Part shown: positions 1 to 8,819 of the stretch, one piece after another | How the letters are laid out: every line of letters starts with the position of its first letter | How positions within the stretch are numbered: position 1 is the first letter of the stretch | Translations under genes and position numbers: made by a program | Source: Bacteroidales bacterium | GTDB taxonomy: Bacteria > Bacteroidota > Bacteroidia > Bacteroidales > F082 | DNA: 33,461 nt | Assembly: GCA_027022105.1 (NCBI GenBank) | Contig: JALVZH010000220.1 | Span: forward strand, 37,928-71,388 | Direction: 5' to 3' | The notes under the pieces: generated by a model | What the model saw: only the letters and a program-made list of their open reading frames with translations | Told to the model about the DNA's origin: nothing | The model's database searches: none

Positions 1-510
1 TGGTCACGTACCTTTGCGGGCAACGAAGGAATACGGATGACGTGGCTTAAAAACGGAAATGTCGGTATCGGAACCCAAACTCCTTCATACAAGCTCCAAA
101 TCGGCATTGCCGGAGACGGAAGCCAGGCCCGTGCCAATGCGTGGAATACCTTTTCCGACAAACGCTGGAAAACCAATATCGTATTAATAGACAATCCTTT
201 GAAAAAACTTCAAAGCATTAACGGGTATTACTACAACTGGAAAAACGGTACGGACAAATCAACACAGGTGGGTGTTATTGCACAGGAAGTGGAAAAAGTA
301 CTTCCCGAAATAGTCTCTACCGATGATGAAGGGTATAAATCGTTGGACTACTCAAAACTGGCCCCGTTACTTATTGAAGCCGTAAAGCAGCAACAGCAAA
401 TCATCTCAAAACAAAACGAACAAATATTACAGCTTCAGAAAAAAATAGCCGAAATAGATGCTTTAAAGCACGATTTAGAAGCCCTGAAAAAGAGACAAAC
501 CGACAGGTAG
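1..510 (+). CDS. S74 intramolecular-chaperone (tail fiber domain) protein, 5'-truncated by window
   Basis: The reading frame is open from base 1 to the TAG at 508-510, so only the C-terminal 169 residues are visible; the ATG at 37 is probably internal. The visible part begins with the NGNVGIGTQTP motif typical of Bacteroidota secreted tail-fiber-domain proteins. It continues into a peptidase S74 (endosialidase-type intramolecular chaperone) domain starting at SDKRWK, with the Ser and Lys of the autocleavage dyad at window residues 52 and 57, then VGVIAQEVEKVLPE. The C-terminus is a Gln/Lys/Glu-rich coiled coil. In this family the domain trimerises a beta-structured stalk and then cleaves itself off; that role here is inferred. 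It shares its architecture with the protein at 2660-5335. A hairpin terminator follows 13 bp after the stop. Confidence 0.85.
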   Translation, partial: WSRTFAGNEGIRMTWLKNGNVGIGTQTPSYKLQIGIAGDGSQARANAWNTFSDKRWKTNIVLIDNPLKKLQSINGYYYNWKNGTDKSTQVGVIAQEVEKVLPEIVSTDDEGYKSLDYSKLAPLLIEAVKQQQQIISKQNEQILQLQKKIAEIDALKHDLEALKKRQTDR

Positions 511-522
511 GAACTTTGGTTT

Positions 523-560
523 ACCCCGGCATCAGTATCAGGCTGATGTCAGGGTTTTTA
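523..560 (+). terminator. Intrinsic terminator after the S74 gene
   Basis: Bases 523-535 pair with 543-555 around a 7-base loop, with one mismatch and one G-U pair. The stem is followed on the + strand by TTTTTA. On the - strand there is no U-tract, so it probably stops only the + transcript, although it also lies just past the end of the convergent gene at 567. Confidence 0.75.
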
Positions 561-566
561 ATTAAA

Positions 567-2327
567 TTATTTCACAACAAACCGCACCACGGAAATTCCG
601 CCGGAGATACTGACCTTACAAAAATAGATTCCCGGGGTCAAAGAAACCGTATTGTAACGCACCGTTTGCAATCCGCCATTACTAATATCAACGGTTTCAA
701 TTGTTCTTCCCCGCAGGTCGGTTATTTGAAAAGATTGTATTCGAATGTTTTTATCAATTGCTTCAAAGTTGATTGTTGAAATTGAGGGATTAGGATAGGC
801 ATTGATTAAGTTTTTGTTGAAATATTGTTCATTCACCAGGGGTAATGGCCCGGCATCAAACTCGTATGCACCAATATCAACAATTGTATTGCCGTCGTTA
901 TTTCCGTCCCAAACCCTGAAATTATCAATAATATCTCCCAAAGGAAGGTCGATCCCTTCATCAGTTCCCGCATCAATACATGGCGAACCTTCTGTAATGG
1001 AATAGGGCTTTTCATCACCCGTTATAAACCCGGGGTCTGCATTTAAATTTCCGTCGCCCTCTGTTAATTCCGAATCTTCGGAGACACCGATTTGAGATGG
1101 CCCACCCTGAATATCACAATAGCTTATTTCAAGGGTTCCTCCCTGATTATCATAAGAGGTAAGTGCAATCTGGTCGGGCGAATTATTCCAAAAGATTGAA
1201 TTAACAGCTTTGGCAATACCTCCGCCACCAACTGTTAATGCTGCACCTACAGAGGCCTTATTGTCGGCAAAAACGCAATTTACAAACTCCGCTTCGGCAA
1301 AACTCCATACGCTTACACCCCCCGAGTTATATCCGTTGCCCGATAAATCGGCATTGTTGGAATTGAAGATACAGTTGTAAAAAGAGCCTGAGCATTCGTT
1401 GGAAAGTGAGACCCCTGCAGCATAATTATCGGCTTTGTTAAAACTGAAAACCGTATTATAAACATCGTAAAATAAGTTATTGCCTCTGATATTCAAACCG
1501 CTTCTTTGTGCTGCATTGTTATTATCGAATTTTGACTTGTCCATTTCGAAGGTTACGGTAGTGCCGTTGGATGCATCATTTCGCACCATAAGTCCGGCTG
1601 TATTTTCCTCACAATAATTGTTTAAGAAATTACTGATATTTACAATAAGGGTGTGGTTGTCTGCCGAATTGTCGTTGTTGGCAAAAAAAACAGCTCCGGC
1701 ATGCTCTTTAGCCTGATTGCCCGAAAAATCGCAATATTCAATTTCAAGATCCGAATTTTTAGAATAAATTCCACCTCCCCTTGTTGCCTTGTTGTTCTCA
1801 AAAAGGCAGTTACTTATAATCATTTCCGAATTGTACATAAAAATACCTCCGCCATATACGGTTCCTTCAACTCCCTGAAGATTGTTTACGATTTTGTTGT
1901 TGCTTAATGTTGCTTCCGATTCGATACAATAAATGCCTCCGCCCGACCTTGTCCCTTCGGGGTCAGGAAATGTACCACCTCCATTGCGGATTGTAAAACC
2001 ACTAATAATTGTTGCCCTGTTTTCTCCGGACACAAGTTCAATTACCGATGCCTTATCAGGGTCGGCAGCTTTACTGCCATCAATAATTGTATTGTCAATA
2101 TGGCTTTTATCACCATCAATTAAATAGTAGCTTGCAAGTGTTATCTCTTTGCCAAGCAGGTTTATGTTTTCGAAATATATTCCATCTGCAACAAGTACGG
2201 TATCGCCATTGGCTGCAATTTCAATTCCGGCTTGAATTTCCGGCTGGTCTCCGGGAACATGAATAACAGTTGCAAAACTGCTCATGACAAGAAAAAGAAA
2301 AGATGAAAGAAAAAAAAGATGTTTCAT
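567..2327 (-). CDS. Secreted right-handed beta-helix protein with T9SS sorting domain
   Basis: 586 aa. A signal peptide (about residues 1-19, MKHLFFLSSFLFLVMSSFA) precedes the IHVPGDQPEIQAGIEIAANG motif common at the start of right-handed parallel beta-helix surface proteins. Residues about 90-400 carry irregular Asn/Gly-rich coils of the type 'NCxFxNNxA..GGGI', as in pectate-lyase-like or polymorphic outer membrane proteins. Residues about 430-490 (NLNADPGF, SPCIDAG, DIGAYEF) match a choice-of-anchor Q type ending. The last roughly 75 residues (YPNP...GIYFCKVSISGG...FVVK) are a type A T9SS sorting domain, so the protein should cross the outer membrane and be surface-attached or released. Catalytic residues and substrate cannot be assigned. 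A good Bacteroidota promoter lies upstream. Confidence 0.88.
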   Translation of the reverse strand: MKHLFFLSSFLFLVMSSFATVIHVPGDQPEIQAGIEIAANGDTVLVADGIYFENINLLGKEITLASYYLIDGDKSHIDNTIIDGSKAADPDKASVIELVSGENRATIISGFTIRNGGGTFPDPEGTRSGGGIYCIESEATLSNNKIVNNLQGVEGTVYGGGIFMYNSEMIISNCLFENNKATRGGGIYSKNSDLEIEYCDFSGNQAKEHAGAVFFANNDNSADNHTLIVNISNFLNNYCEENTAGLMVRNDASNGTTVTFEMDKSKFDNNNAAQRSGLNIRGNNLFYDVYNTVFSFNKADNYAAGVSLSNECSGSFYNCIFNSNNADLSGNGYNSGGVSVWSFAEAEFVNCVFADNKASVGAALTVGGGGIAKAVNSIFWNNSPDQIALTSYDNQGGTLEISYCDIQGGPSQIGVSEDSELTEGDGNLNADPGFITGDEKPYSITEGSPCIDAGTDEGIDLPLGDIIDNFRVWDGNNDGNTIVDIGAYEFDAGPLPLVNEQYFNKNLINAYPNPSISTINFEAIDKNIRIQSFQITDLRGRTIETVDISNGGLQTVRYNTVSLTPGIYFCKVSISGGISVVRFVVK

Positions 2328-2385
2328 GGCAAGTTGATTTATGTTAATAAAGAATCAATAATTTTCCCGGGAGATTATCATTGTA

Positions 2386-2416
2386 CAAACATAATAAATA
2401 ATTTAATGTAAATCAA
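2386..2416 (-). promoter_or_regulatory. Bacteroidota-type promoter for the beta-helix gene
   Basis: Read on the - strand, TTG at 2416-2414 is followed after exactly 20 nt by TATGTTTG at 2393-2386. This fits the phylum consensus of a -33 TTG/TTTG and a -7 TAnnTTTG. It would start transcription near 2380, giving a leader of about 50 nt before the ATG at 2327. Confidence 0.7.
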
Positions 2417-2431
2417 TTATACCATTTTTAG

Positions 2432-2459
2432 TTCCAAATTTCAGATTGGGAATTTGGAA
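2432..2459. repeat. Short inverted repeat upstream of the beta-helix promoter
   Basis: TTCCAAATT (2432-2440) and AATTTGGAA (2451-2459) form a perfect 9-bp inverted repeat with a 10-base centre, about 15 bp upstream of the -33 element. It could be an operator or a chance AT-rich palindrome. Confidence 0.35.
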
Positions 2460-2536
2460 ATTTTATTATGGTAAAGGCTAATCAACCTGAGGAGGGCAGG
2501 TATTACAGCAAAACGAGCAAATTGAACAGGGATTAT

Positions 2537-2566
2537 GGTTGAGACGAACGGACGTTCGTCTCAACC
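2537..2566. repeat. Near-perfect 30-bp intergenic palindrome
   Basis: The 14-base arm GGTTGAGACGAACG (2537-2550) is followed by GA and its exact complement (2553-2566). No U-tract follows on either strand. The GAGACG...CGTCTC arrangement resembles dispersed intergenic palindromes known from cyanobacteria and Bacteroidota. It sits between the beta-helix promoter and the terminator of the next gene. Confidence 0.75.
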
Positions 2567-2595
2567 CCTGTAATCTTTTAATATCTCAGTTATAA

Positions 2596-2636
2596 TGAAT
2601 AAAAAGCCTGCCGGTAAAAAATACCCGACAGACTTT
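2596..2636 (-). terminator. Intrinsic terminator after the large S74 protein gene
   Basis: Bases 2603-2616 pair with 2622-2636 (AAAGCCTGCCGGTA against a matching arm with G-U pairs and one bulge). The - strand transcript continues into UUUUUAUUC. The hairpin lies about 25 nt past the stop codon at 2660. Confidence 0.7.
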
Positions 2637-2659
2637 AACGACCAAATTCCTACCTTTGG

Positions 2660-5335
2660 TTAATTATCTTTCGACAACAATTTTTCAAGTTTTTCCACCC
2701 TCTGTTTTAAAACCTCCATTTCTTTAAGTTGTGCTTTTAATCCGGCAATGGTTTGTTGCTGTTCTTCAATTTTATCTTCCTGTTCCTGCACGGCTTTTAC
2801 CAGTGGCACCACAAACTCGGCATAGCGCAAACCGTAGTAATCATTACTGTTTTTAGGTTTGTCAACTCCTGAAAAATCGTATCCTAACGATTGAGCGGCC
2901 TTTTCCACTTCCTGCGCAATAAATCCCGTGCGTAATTGTTTTGTGGATTCAACTGCAGCTGCCTTAATCAGGGGATCATTTATGTACTCTTCTGGAAGAC
3001 CTGTAAATTCGTCCAGTTTTTCCACATCAAGATGATAGGTAACAGGTCTTAATTTTTTAATAAAATCCAGCCCGGGCACATTTTCGGAAACATCAAATTT
3101 AAATCGTCCGTCAGATATATTTGTCCAATCCTGAGGACCTCCGATACTGGATACATTATGTCCGATACGTACCTGACTGTTTGCCGTAATAGCCACGGCA
3201 TCTCCCAAAGCAGTTGAATTGGAATAATTACCTGTTCGGTAAGCATAATGCCCGAGTGCCGTATTCCAATGGCCGTCTGTTACCGCTTCCATGGCTTTAT
3301 ACCCGATGGCCGTATTGTCATAACCGGTGGTATTTGCTGTTCCTGCATTATAACCTAAAAAAACATTAAAGTTATCAGAAAGATCATCATTACTTCCCGC
3401 ATTTTCGCCAAGAAATACGGACTGGCCGGTGGAAGTTTGCCAAATATGACCTGCAACATCAAGGCGGGCACCGGGGGTAACGGTTCCAATGCCAATAGAA
3501 TCGCTATCAAAGAAGATACTATCATTAAACACTGCATTACCACTTTTATAAATAATAAGGGCATCGCTTTTACTACTTGAATTTTCCCCATTACCTACCA
3601 CAAACAAACGGTCGGAAGCATTCCAGCCTGTACTGCTTGAAGGAGTATAATCAGTATTATAACTACCCATAGCTATTTCCTTATATGAAGGAGTTGTAAT
3701 GCCCAAACCTATTGCTGTTGAATGACTACCGGATGCAGTAGCCCCGTAAAAAGATGTAGAGTGAAAACCGGAAGCAGTGCCTCCAAATGCATATGAAGAT
3801 TCACCGGAAGCAGTTCCATTAATAGCTGTTGAATGATCACCGGATGCCGTACCTCCAATGGCAATAGAAGTGTTACCGGAAGCATTTGCCGATGAACCTA
3901 TTGCTATGGCAGAGGTATTCGATGCATTTGCCCACTGTCCCATTGCTATGCCATACGATGCCGTTGCAGATGTTGTTGAACCAATACCGATTGCCGTGCT
4001 TTGGCTTCCATTGGCTGAGGTTTGCTCGCCAATTGCCACACTACCGAATCCGGAAGCTTTCGCACTATATCCAAGCCCGACAGAATAATCGCCAACATTG
4101 GAATTATCCCATTCATCTGCAAATGCATATCCGGCTCTGAAGGCTGCTTTCCGGGGGTTAAAAAACATGCGGGTACCTTGTCCGCTTACGTTAACCGTAT
4201 CGCCGCTTCCAAAAGTACCGGTAACCAACAAACCATCCGTACCGGCAATGTGTACCGCACCTGCATCTGCGGTAATGCTTTTCCCGGCACCGGCACCGCC
4301 TTTATCATAAGCTTCGTCAAGAGTATTGCTAATTACCGATGCATCTGTCCAGCCTGCATTGCCCGAGGCATCTGATGTTAATACCTTTCCCGAGGCTTCA
4401 TTGCCATCGGTTAACTTAAATGTACCCGAAACATCCAGTGTAGCCCCCGGCGATGATGTGCCGATACCCACTTTATTGCCGGTAACAATAAATGTTGCGT
4501 CATTGCTCAGGCTCTCTTCCATCATCTCCGCTTCATTGATTTGCACATAATTATCAGAAACCCCTTTGTTATCCGATATATTAAACCGGTAATACCTGTA
4601 ATTTGTAATATTGGAGAAAGTGTATTCTTTCCAGGCATTGGAGGCCCATCCCTGTCCTGTCTGAGTATCCAGTATTGTCCATGTACTTCCATCGTTAGAT
4701 GCTTCAAAAGTCCAGTCGTCGGGTGAGTGATCATACGATGAAGAAGGATGCTCATAATACAATCTGTATTTCGAAATTCTTTTCTTATTTCCATCACCAA
4801 AGTCATACTGTAATGTGGAAGGCAAGGCATTGTTACACAACCATTCGGTGGAAGCATCATTATCAAAAGCTCTGTCAGGAGTAGAGGTGGTGTAAGACGA
4901 TGACGCCGAGGGTGTTCCCCCGGTACATACATCGCTGCCGTATGTTCCGCTGTGTTTAATAGTTGCCACCTCAAAAGTTCCTGAAGGGGATGATGTACCT
5001 ATCCCAACGGAGTAGGTGGTATCGGATACCGTTAAATTACTACCGGATAAATTCCAGTTGTCAACACCATTTTTAATGGGTATCCATTTGATACCTGAAT
5101 AAAAATAAAACGTATTGTCATCCGTAACAAAAACCATCAGTCCCTGTGCGGGATTGTTAATTGCATCGCGCTGTGTGGCGGTCATTCTGGGAATAAGTAT
5201 TCCTGCCGTATCGGAACTAACATCAAGCATGGCCGAAGCATCGGCACTGTTGCCATTGGAGTTTACAGCTACCTGAGCATAGCCAGACAAGGTATTGCTC
5301 AGCACAAAAATTAAAATTAATAAGCGATTCTTCAT
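2660..5335 (-). CDS. Secreted multidomain S74 adhesin-like protein (discoidin-like, YadA-head-like, S74 chaperone)
   Basis: 891 aa. The signal peptide (residues 1-21, ending SGYAQ) is followed by the family-typical SADASAMLDVSSDTAGILIP and FYFYSGIKWIPI. Residues about 125-275 look like an F5/8 type C (discoidin) carbohydrate-binding domain (GTPSASSSYTTSTPDRAFDN, WTFEASNDGSTWTILD, YRYYRFNISDN). Residues about 420-580 are Ser/Ala/Gly repeats with recurring 'SxAIG..AxASG', like the left-handed beta-roll of YadA-type trimeric adhesin heads. From about 735 an S74 domain begins at SDGRFK, with Ser741 and Lys746 as the autocleavage dyad; the C-terminus (about 840-891) is a strong coiled coil. No T9SS domain is visible. 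A trimeric, self-processed surface fibre is inferred. The start is 28 bp downstream of the small ORF at 5364-5585, so the two may be cotranscribed. Confidence 0.85.
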   Translation of the reverse strand: MKNRLLILIFVLSNTLSGYAQVAVNSNGNSADASAMLDVSSDTAGILIPRMTATQRDAINNPAQGLMVFVTDDNTFYFYSGIKWIPIKNGVDNWNLSGSNLTVSDTTYSVGIGTSSPSGTFEVATIKHSGTYGSDVCTGGTPSASSSYTTSTPDRAFDNDASTEWLCNNALPSTLQYDFGDGNKKRISKYRLYYEHPSSSYDHSPDDWTFEASNDGSTWTILDTQTGQGWASNAWKEYTFSNITNYRYYRFNISDNKGVSDNYVQINEAEMMEESLSNDATFIVTGNKVGIGTSSPGATLDVSGTFKLTDGNEASGKVLTSDASGNAGWTDASVISNTLDEAYDKGGAGAGKSITADAGAVHIAGTDGLLVTGTFGSGDTVNVSGQGTRMFFNPRKAAFRAGYAFADEWDNSNVGDYSVGLGYSAKASGFGSVAIGEQTSANGSQSTAIGIGSTTSATASYGIAMGQWANASNTSAIAIGSSANASGNTSIAIGGTASGDHSTAINGTASGESSYAFGGTASGFHSTSFYGATASGSHSTAIGLGITTPSYKEIAMGSYNTDYTPSSSTGWNASDRLFVVGNGENSSSKSDALIIYKSGNAVFNDSIFFDSDSIGIGTVTPGARLDVAGHIWQTSTGQSVFLGENAGSNDDLSDNFNVFLGYNAGTANTTGYDNTAIGYKAMEAVTDGHWNTALGHYAYRTGNYSNSTALGDAVAITANSQVRIGHNVSSIGGPQDWTNISDGRFKFDVSENVPGLDFIKKLRPVTYHLDVEKLDEFTGLPEEYINDPLIKAAAVESTKQLRTGFIAQEVEKAAQSLGYDFSGVDKPKNSNDYYGLRYAEFVVPLVKAVQEQEDKIEEQQQTIAGLKAQLKEMEVLKQRVEKLEKLLSKDN

Positions 5336-5363
5336 ATTAATAAATTTTTACAGTAGATTCGTG

Positions 5364-5585
5364 TTAAACTTTCAAGCGTCTTTTTTCCTTCTGTCCGTCA
5401 TAATTTATTGTTATATTCATCCCTCCCTTTAAATTTTCCTTTTTTATTTTAATAAAAGAAGTCTCTTTATATTTTTTCTGAAAAATTTTATTTCGTTTTT
5501 TATCGAAGACTGTTATTTGTACCTGTTCAATTATCTTATCAAATTGAATGGCGATGTCTTTTTCGATATTTAACAGTAGAAGCAC
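5364..5585 (-). CDS. Small beta-sandwich ORF, DUF3244/sorting-domain-like, probably a truncated remnant
   Basis: 73 aa from a GTG codon, with an in-frame TAA four codons upstream and no ATG option. There is no signal peptide. The pattern 'IAIQFDKIIEQVQITVFDKKRNKIFQKKY...GGMNITINYDGQKEKRRLKV' matches the strand-turn-strand rhythm of DUF3244-type small secreted proteins and T9SS C-terminal domains (V.I.V.D..GN.I....G...I.I....G). Members of those families normally have a signal peptide, which is missing here, so this may be a decayed gene or one whose true start is in a damaged upstream region. It ends 28 bp before the large S74 gene. Confidence 0.4.
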   Translation of the reverse strand: MLLLLNIEKDIAIQFDKIIEQVQITVFDKKRNKIFQKKYKETSFIKIKKENLKGGMNITINYDGQKEKRRLKV

Positions 5586-5645
5586 GTTTGATTTTTAAAA
5601 ACAGTACAAATAACCTGACTAATATTTGTTTTTCAAAAAAAACAG

Positions 5646-5667
5646 GGTCATCAAAAGGTCATCAAAA
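5646..5667. repeat. Tandem duplication of an 11-bp unit
   Basis: GGTCATCAAAA occurs twice back to back (5646-5656 and 5657-5667) in the spacer downstream of the ATP synthase terminator. It is probably replication slippage; no function is evident. Confidence 0.8.
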
Positions 5668-5679
5668 GAGACTTTTTTC

Positions 5680-5718
5680 AAATAAAAAAGGGTTACTGCA
5701 AGAAGCAATAACCCTTTT
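5680..5718 (-). terminator. Intrinsic terminator of the ATP synthase operon
   Basis: Bases 5686-5699 pair with 5705-5718 (AAAAGGGTTA..TGC arms, one mismatch) around the loop AAGAA. The - strand transcript ends in a U-run after the stem. It lies 20 bp past the atpG stop at 5738 and closes the operon cleanly. Confidence 0.85.
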
Positions 5719-5737
5719 AAACCGGTTTGTACGGTTT

Positions 5738-6628
5738 TTATCCTTTCAGCGCTTCGGCACCCGAAACAATCTCCAGAATTTCGTTGGTAATGGCTGCCTG
5801 ACGTGCTTTGTTGTACGAAAGTTTCAACTCTTTCAACAGTTCGTCGGCGTTGTCGGTTGCTTTGTGCATGGCTGTCATACGTGCTCCGTGTTCGGCGGCA
5901 AAACTGTCAATCAGCGCTTTATACAACTGAACCTTTAATGATTTGGGAATTAATTCGCTTAATATCTCCTCTTTTCCAGGTTCAAAAATATAGTCTGCGC
6001 TTTTGTGTTCTTTTTCAGTGGCGTTTTGTTCTTCGTCTGACGAAATGGGGAGAAATTGTTCTGTTTTCAAAATTTGCACTGCTGCATTTTTAAACTGATT
6101 ATAAATCAAAATAACCTTGTCGTATTCTCCCTCTGCATATTGTTTCATCAGTTCTTCCGACAAAACAACCGTATTGTCAAAAGTAAGATTATCGAATATT
6201 TCGGTATTTATTTTTACCGGGACAAAACCCCGGCTTTTCAGTAAATCGGCTCCTTTTTTCCCGATACAAAACAGATCGACCTTACCGCTTTTATGCAAAT
6301 CGGCAAATTCTTCCTGAATAAGGGTTACGGCTTCTTTTACCACATTAATATTAAACGCACCGCAAAGTCCCCTGTTTGAGGTTACCGGAACAATAAGCAC
6401 TTTGCTCAGCTCCCGTTCCTGTGCATAAACATTTTCGTTGGAACCTTCGAGACTTTTACTAAGGTCCTCCATTATCTCTTTTAGCTTGGAAGCAAAAGGA
6501 CGGAGAGCCAAAATAGCATTTTGTGCTTTTCTCAGTTTTGCTGCGGCAACCATTTTCATGGCACTGGTAATCTGCCGTGTAGATTGTACCGACGCTATTC
6601 GTGTTCTTACTTCCTTAAGGTTAGCCAT
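5738..6628 (-). CDS. atpG: F1Fo ATP synthase subunit gamma
   Basis: 296 aa. The gamma subunit is the central rotor shaft of F1 and couples c-ring rotation to catalysis in alpha3beta3. Both conserved ends are present: the N-terminal helix MANLKEVRTRIASVQSTRQI with TSAMKMVAAAKLRKAQ, and the C-terminal helix from about 250 (AEHGARMTAMHKATDNADEL...YNKARQAAITNEILEIVSGA). The middle segment (about 200-225, SSDEEQNATEKEHKS) is a charged insertion of the kind seen in Bacteroidota gamma subunits. It is the last gene of the operon, 19 bp after atpA, and is followed by an intrinsic terminator. Confidence 0.97.
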   Translation of the reverse strand: MANLKEVRTRIASVQSTRQITSAMKMVAAAKLRKAQNAILALRPFASKLKEIMEDLSKSLEGSNENVYAQERELSKVLIVPVTSNRGLCGAFNINVVKEAVTLIQEEFADLHKSGKVDLFCIGKKGADLLKSRGFVPVKINTEIFDNLTFDNTVVLSEELMKQYAEGEYDKVILIYNQFKNAAVQILKTEQFLPISSDEEQNATEKEHKSADYIFEPGKEEILSELIPKSLKVQLYKALIDSFAAEHGARMTAMHKATDNADELLKELKLSYNKARQAAITNEILEIVSGAEALKG

Positions 6629-6647
6629 ATTTTAAAAAGCTATGTTG

Positions 6648-8231
6648 TTAATCTTTATACTTTTCAGCAATATCTACCGCAACTTTTGTTAAAGTTTCCG
6701 TTGCATTATCCGTTAGTTTACCCGAAGCAAGTTCATCCAAAACATCCTTATGTTTTTCTTCCATAAAATGGAGAAATTCTGTCTGGAAGTTGATAACCTT
6801 ATCTACCGGAACATCTTTAAGCAGGTTTTTGGTCCCGCAGAAAAGAATAGCCACCTGTTTTCCTACCGTCATAGGTGTGTATTGAGGCTGCTTCAGGATT
6901 TCCACATTTCGACGACCTTTATCCAATACGGCGAGTGTAGCTGCATCAAGGTCGGAACCGAATTTGGCAAAAGCTTCCAGCTCGCGGAACTGTGCCTGGT
7001 CGAGTTTCAGTGTACCTGCCACTTTTTTCATCGATTTTATCTGTGCCGAGCCACCCACACGCGATACCGAGATACCTACGTTAATGGCCGGACGAATACC
7101 CGAGTTAAAGAGGTTTGTTTCGAGGAATATCTGCCCGTCGGTAATGGAAATAACGTTGGTGGGGATATATGCCGAAACGTCGCCTGCCTGTGTTTCGATA
7201 ATAGGCAATGCGGTTAACGACCCGCCGCCTTTTACCTTATCTTTAATACTTTCGGGAATGTTGTTCATCTGTTTGGCAATGGTATCATCGTCAATAATTT
7301 TTGCTGCACGCTCCAACAAACGTGAGTGCAAATAGAAAACGTCGCCCGGATAGGCTTCACGTCCCGGAGGACGACGCAGCAGCAGCGAAACTTCGCGGTA
7401 TGCCACAGCCTGTTTCGAAAGGTCGTCGTAAACAATTAATGCGGGGCGGCCGGTGTCGCGAAAATACTCTCCGATGGCAGCACCGGCAAAAGGAGCATAA
7501 AACTGCATGGCTGCAGGGTCGGAAGCGGTAGCCGAAACAATTACGGTGTAATCCATGGCGCCGTGCTCTTCCAGTGTTTTTTGTATCTGTGCCACCGTAG
7601 AACCTTTCTGTCCCGAGGCCACATAAATACAATAAACGGGCTCTCCTTTTTCGTAAAACTCCTTCTGGTTGATAATGGTATCAATGGCAATGGCTGTTTT
7701 ACCTGTCTGACGGTCGCCGATAATCAACTCACGCTGGCCGCGGCCAATGGGAATCATGGCATCAATGGCTTTGATACCGGTTTGCAGCGGTTCGTTTACC
7801 GGCTGACGGAAGATAACGCCGGGAGCTTTACGTTCGAGTGGCATCTCAAACAGTTCTCCTTCAATGGGGCCTTTACCGTCAATGGGTTCGCCCAGTGTAT
7901 TGACAACACGTCCCAACAATGCTTCCCCCACTTTTATGGAGGAGATACGTCCGGTACGTTTTACTTTGTCGCCTTCGTTAATGACTTCGGCATCACCAAG
8001 AAGTACAACCCCCACGTTGTCCTCTTCAAGGTTCAGCACAATACCCATAAGGCCGTTTTTCTCAAATTCAACCAATTCGCCCTGCTCGGCATTGGAAAGT
8101 CCGTAAACACGGGCAATTCCGTCACCGATCATTAATACGGAACCGATCTCTTCAAGTGTGGCTTCCGTTTCAAAGCCTGCAAGTTCCTGTCGCAGTATGG
8201 CCGATATTTCAGCCGGTTTGATGTCTGCCAT
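6648..8231 (-). CDS. atpA: F1Fo ATP synthase subunit alpha
   Basis: 527 aa, close to the usual family length of about 500-525. The P-loop GDRQTGKT is at residues 172-179, with the following [11 protein letters not shown]. Other hallmarks are [19 protein letters not shown], the [12 protein letters not shown] strand, [20 protein letters not shown], and the arginine-finger region [13 protein letters not shown]. Alpha forms the non-catalytic nucleotide sites of the F1 hexamer. It lies 24 bp after atpH and 19 bp before atpG. The partner beta subunit gene (atpD) is not in this window. Confidence 0.98.
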   Translation of the reverse strand: MADIKPAEISAILRQELAGFETEATLEEIGSVLMIGDGIARVYGLSNAEQGELVEFEKNGLMGIVLNLEEDNVGVVLLGDAEVINEGDKVKRTGRISSIKVGEALLGRVVNTLGEPIDGKGPIEGELFEMPLERKAPGVIFRQPVNEPLQTGIKAIDAMIPIGRGQRELIIGDRQTGKTAIAIDTIINQKEFYEKGEPVYCIYVASGQKGSTVAQIQKTLEEHGAMDYTVIVSATASDPAAMQFYAPFAGAAIGEYFRDTGRPALIVYDDLSKQAVAYREVSLLLRRPPGREAYPGDVFYLHSRLLERAAKIIDDDTIAKQMNNIPESIKDKVKGGGSLTALPIIETQAGDVSAYIPTNVISITDGQIFLETNLFNSGIRPAINVGISVSRVGGSAQIKSMKKVAGTLKLDQAQFRELEAFAKFGSDLDAATLAVLDKGRRNVEILKQPQYTPMTVGKQVAILFCGTKNLLKDVPVDKVINFQTEFLHFMEEKHKDVLDELASGKLTDNATETLTKVAVDIAEKYKD

Positions 8232-8255
8232 AGTTTGTCCTTTTTATCTTATATT

Positions 8256-8813
8256 TTAAAATTGTTTTACATATAAATTTTCCGAAAACTCTTTTTTCAA
8301 CCGCTTCAGTTGATTTGCAATACTGGCATCGTATTGATAATCTCCCATTCTCAATACAAATCCGCCGATAATATCATCATCAACGATTTCTTCCAGTTCA
8401 ATGTTTTTATCCGTTATGTTTTTCAGTTTTGTGATAATATCTTCACGTATCTCCTTGTCTGCTTTTATGGCCGTAATAAGTTCTGCCGACAATATATTTT
8501 TGTGTTCTTTATAAATTTCTCCGAAAGCATAGCATATGGCCAACAGATAAGAGGCACGTCCTTTTCGCGAAATAAGGTGCAAAAACCTTTTTGTCAGTTT
8601 TTGGATATTATTACCGAAAATTTTCACCAGCAACGTTGCTTTCTTTGCATCGTCAAGCACCGGATTTTCAAGAACCTTTCTGAGTTCGCGGTTCTGTTCC
8701 AGCACCTTCCCGATAAAAGACATGTCTTTGGCAATCTTATCGGTCGATTTGTCTTCAAGACTCAATTCGAAAAGAGCCAGTGCATAACGTTTGGCAAGCA
8801 GGTTTACTCTCAT
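8256..8813 (-). CDS. atpH: F1Fo ATP synthase subunit delta (OSCP)
   Basis: 185 aa. The delta subunit joins the peripheral stalk b subunits to the top of F1. The N-terminal helical domain has the family opening LAKRYALALFELSLE and the C-terminal part carries IIGGFVLRMGDYQYDASIANQLKRLKKEF. Length and position are standard: it starts 6 bp after the atpF stop and precedes atpA. Confidence 0.95.
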   Translation of the reverse strand: MRVNLLAKRYALALFELSLEDKSTDKIAKDMSFIGKVLEQNRELRKVLENPVLDDAKKATLLVKIFGNNIQKLTKRFLHLISRKGRASYLLAICYAFGEIYKEHKNILSAELITAIKADKEIREDIITKLKNITDKNIELEEIVDDDIIGGFVLRMGDYQYDASIANQLKRLKKEFSENLYVKQF

Positions 8814-8819
8814 TGTCTT

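Noticed and set aside
7301-7632. Overlapping ORFs of 76-91 aa on either strand within atpA
   Set aside because: They are out-of-frame or antisense shadows of a well-conserved alpha subunit and have no recognisable domain or start signal.
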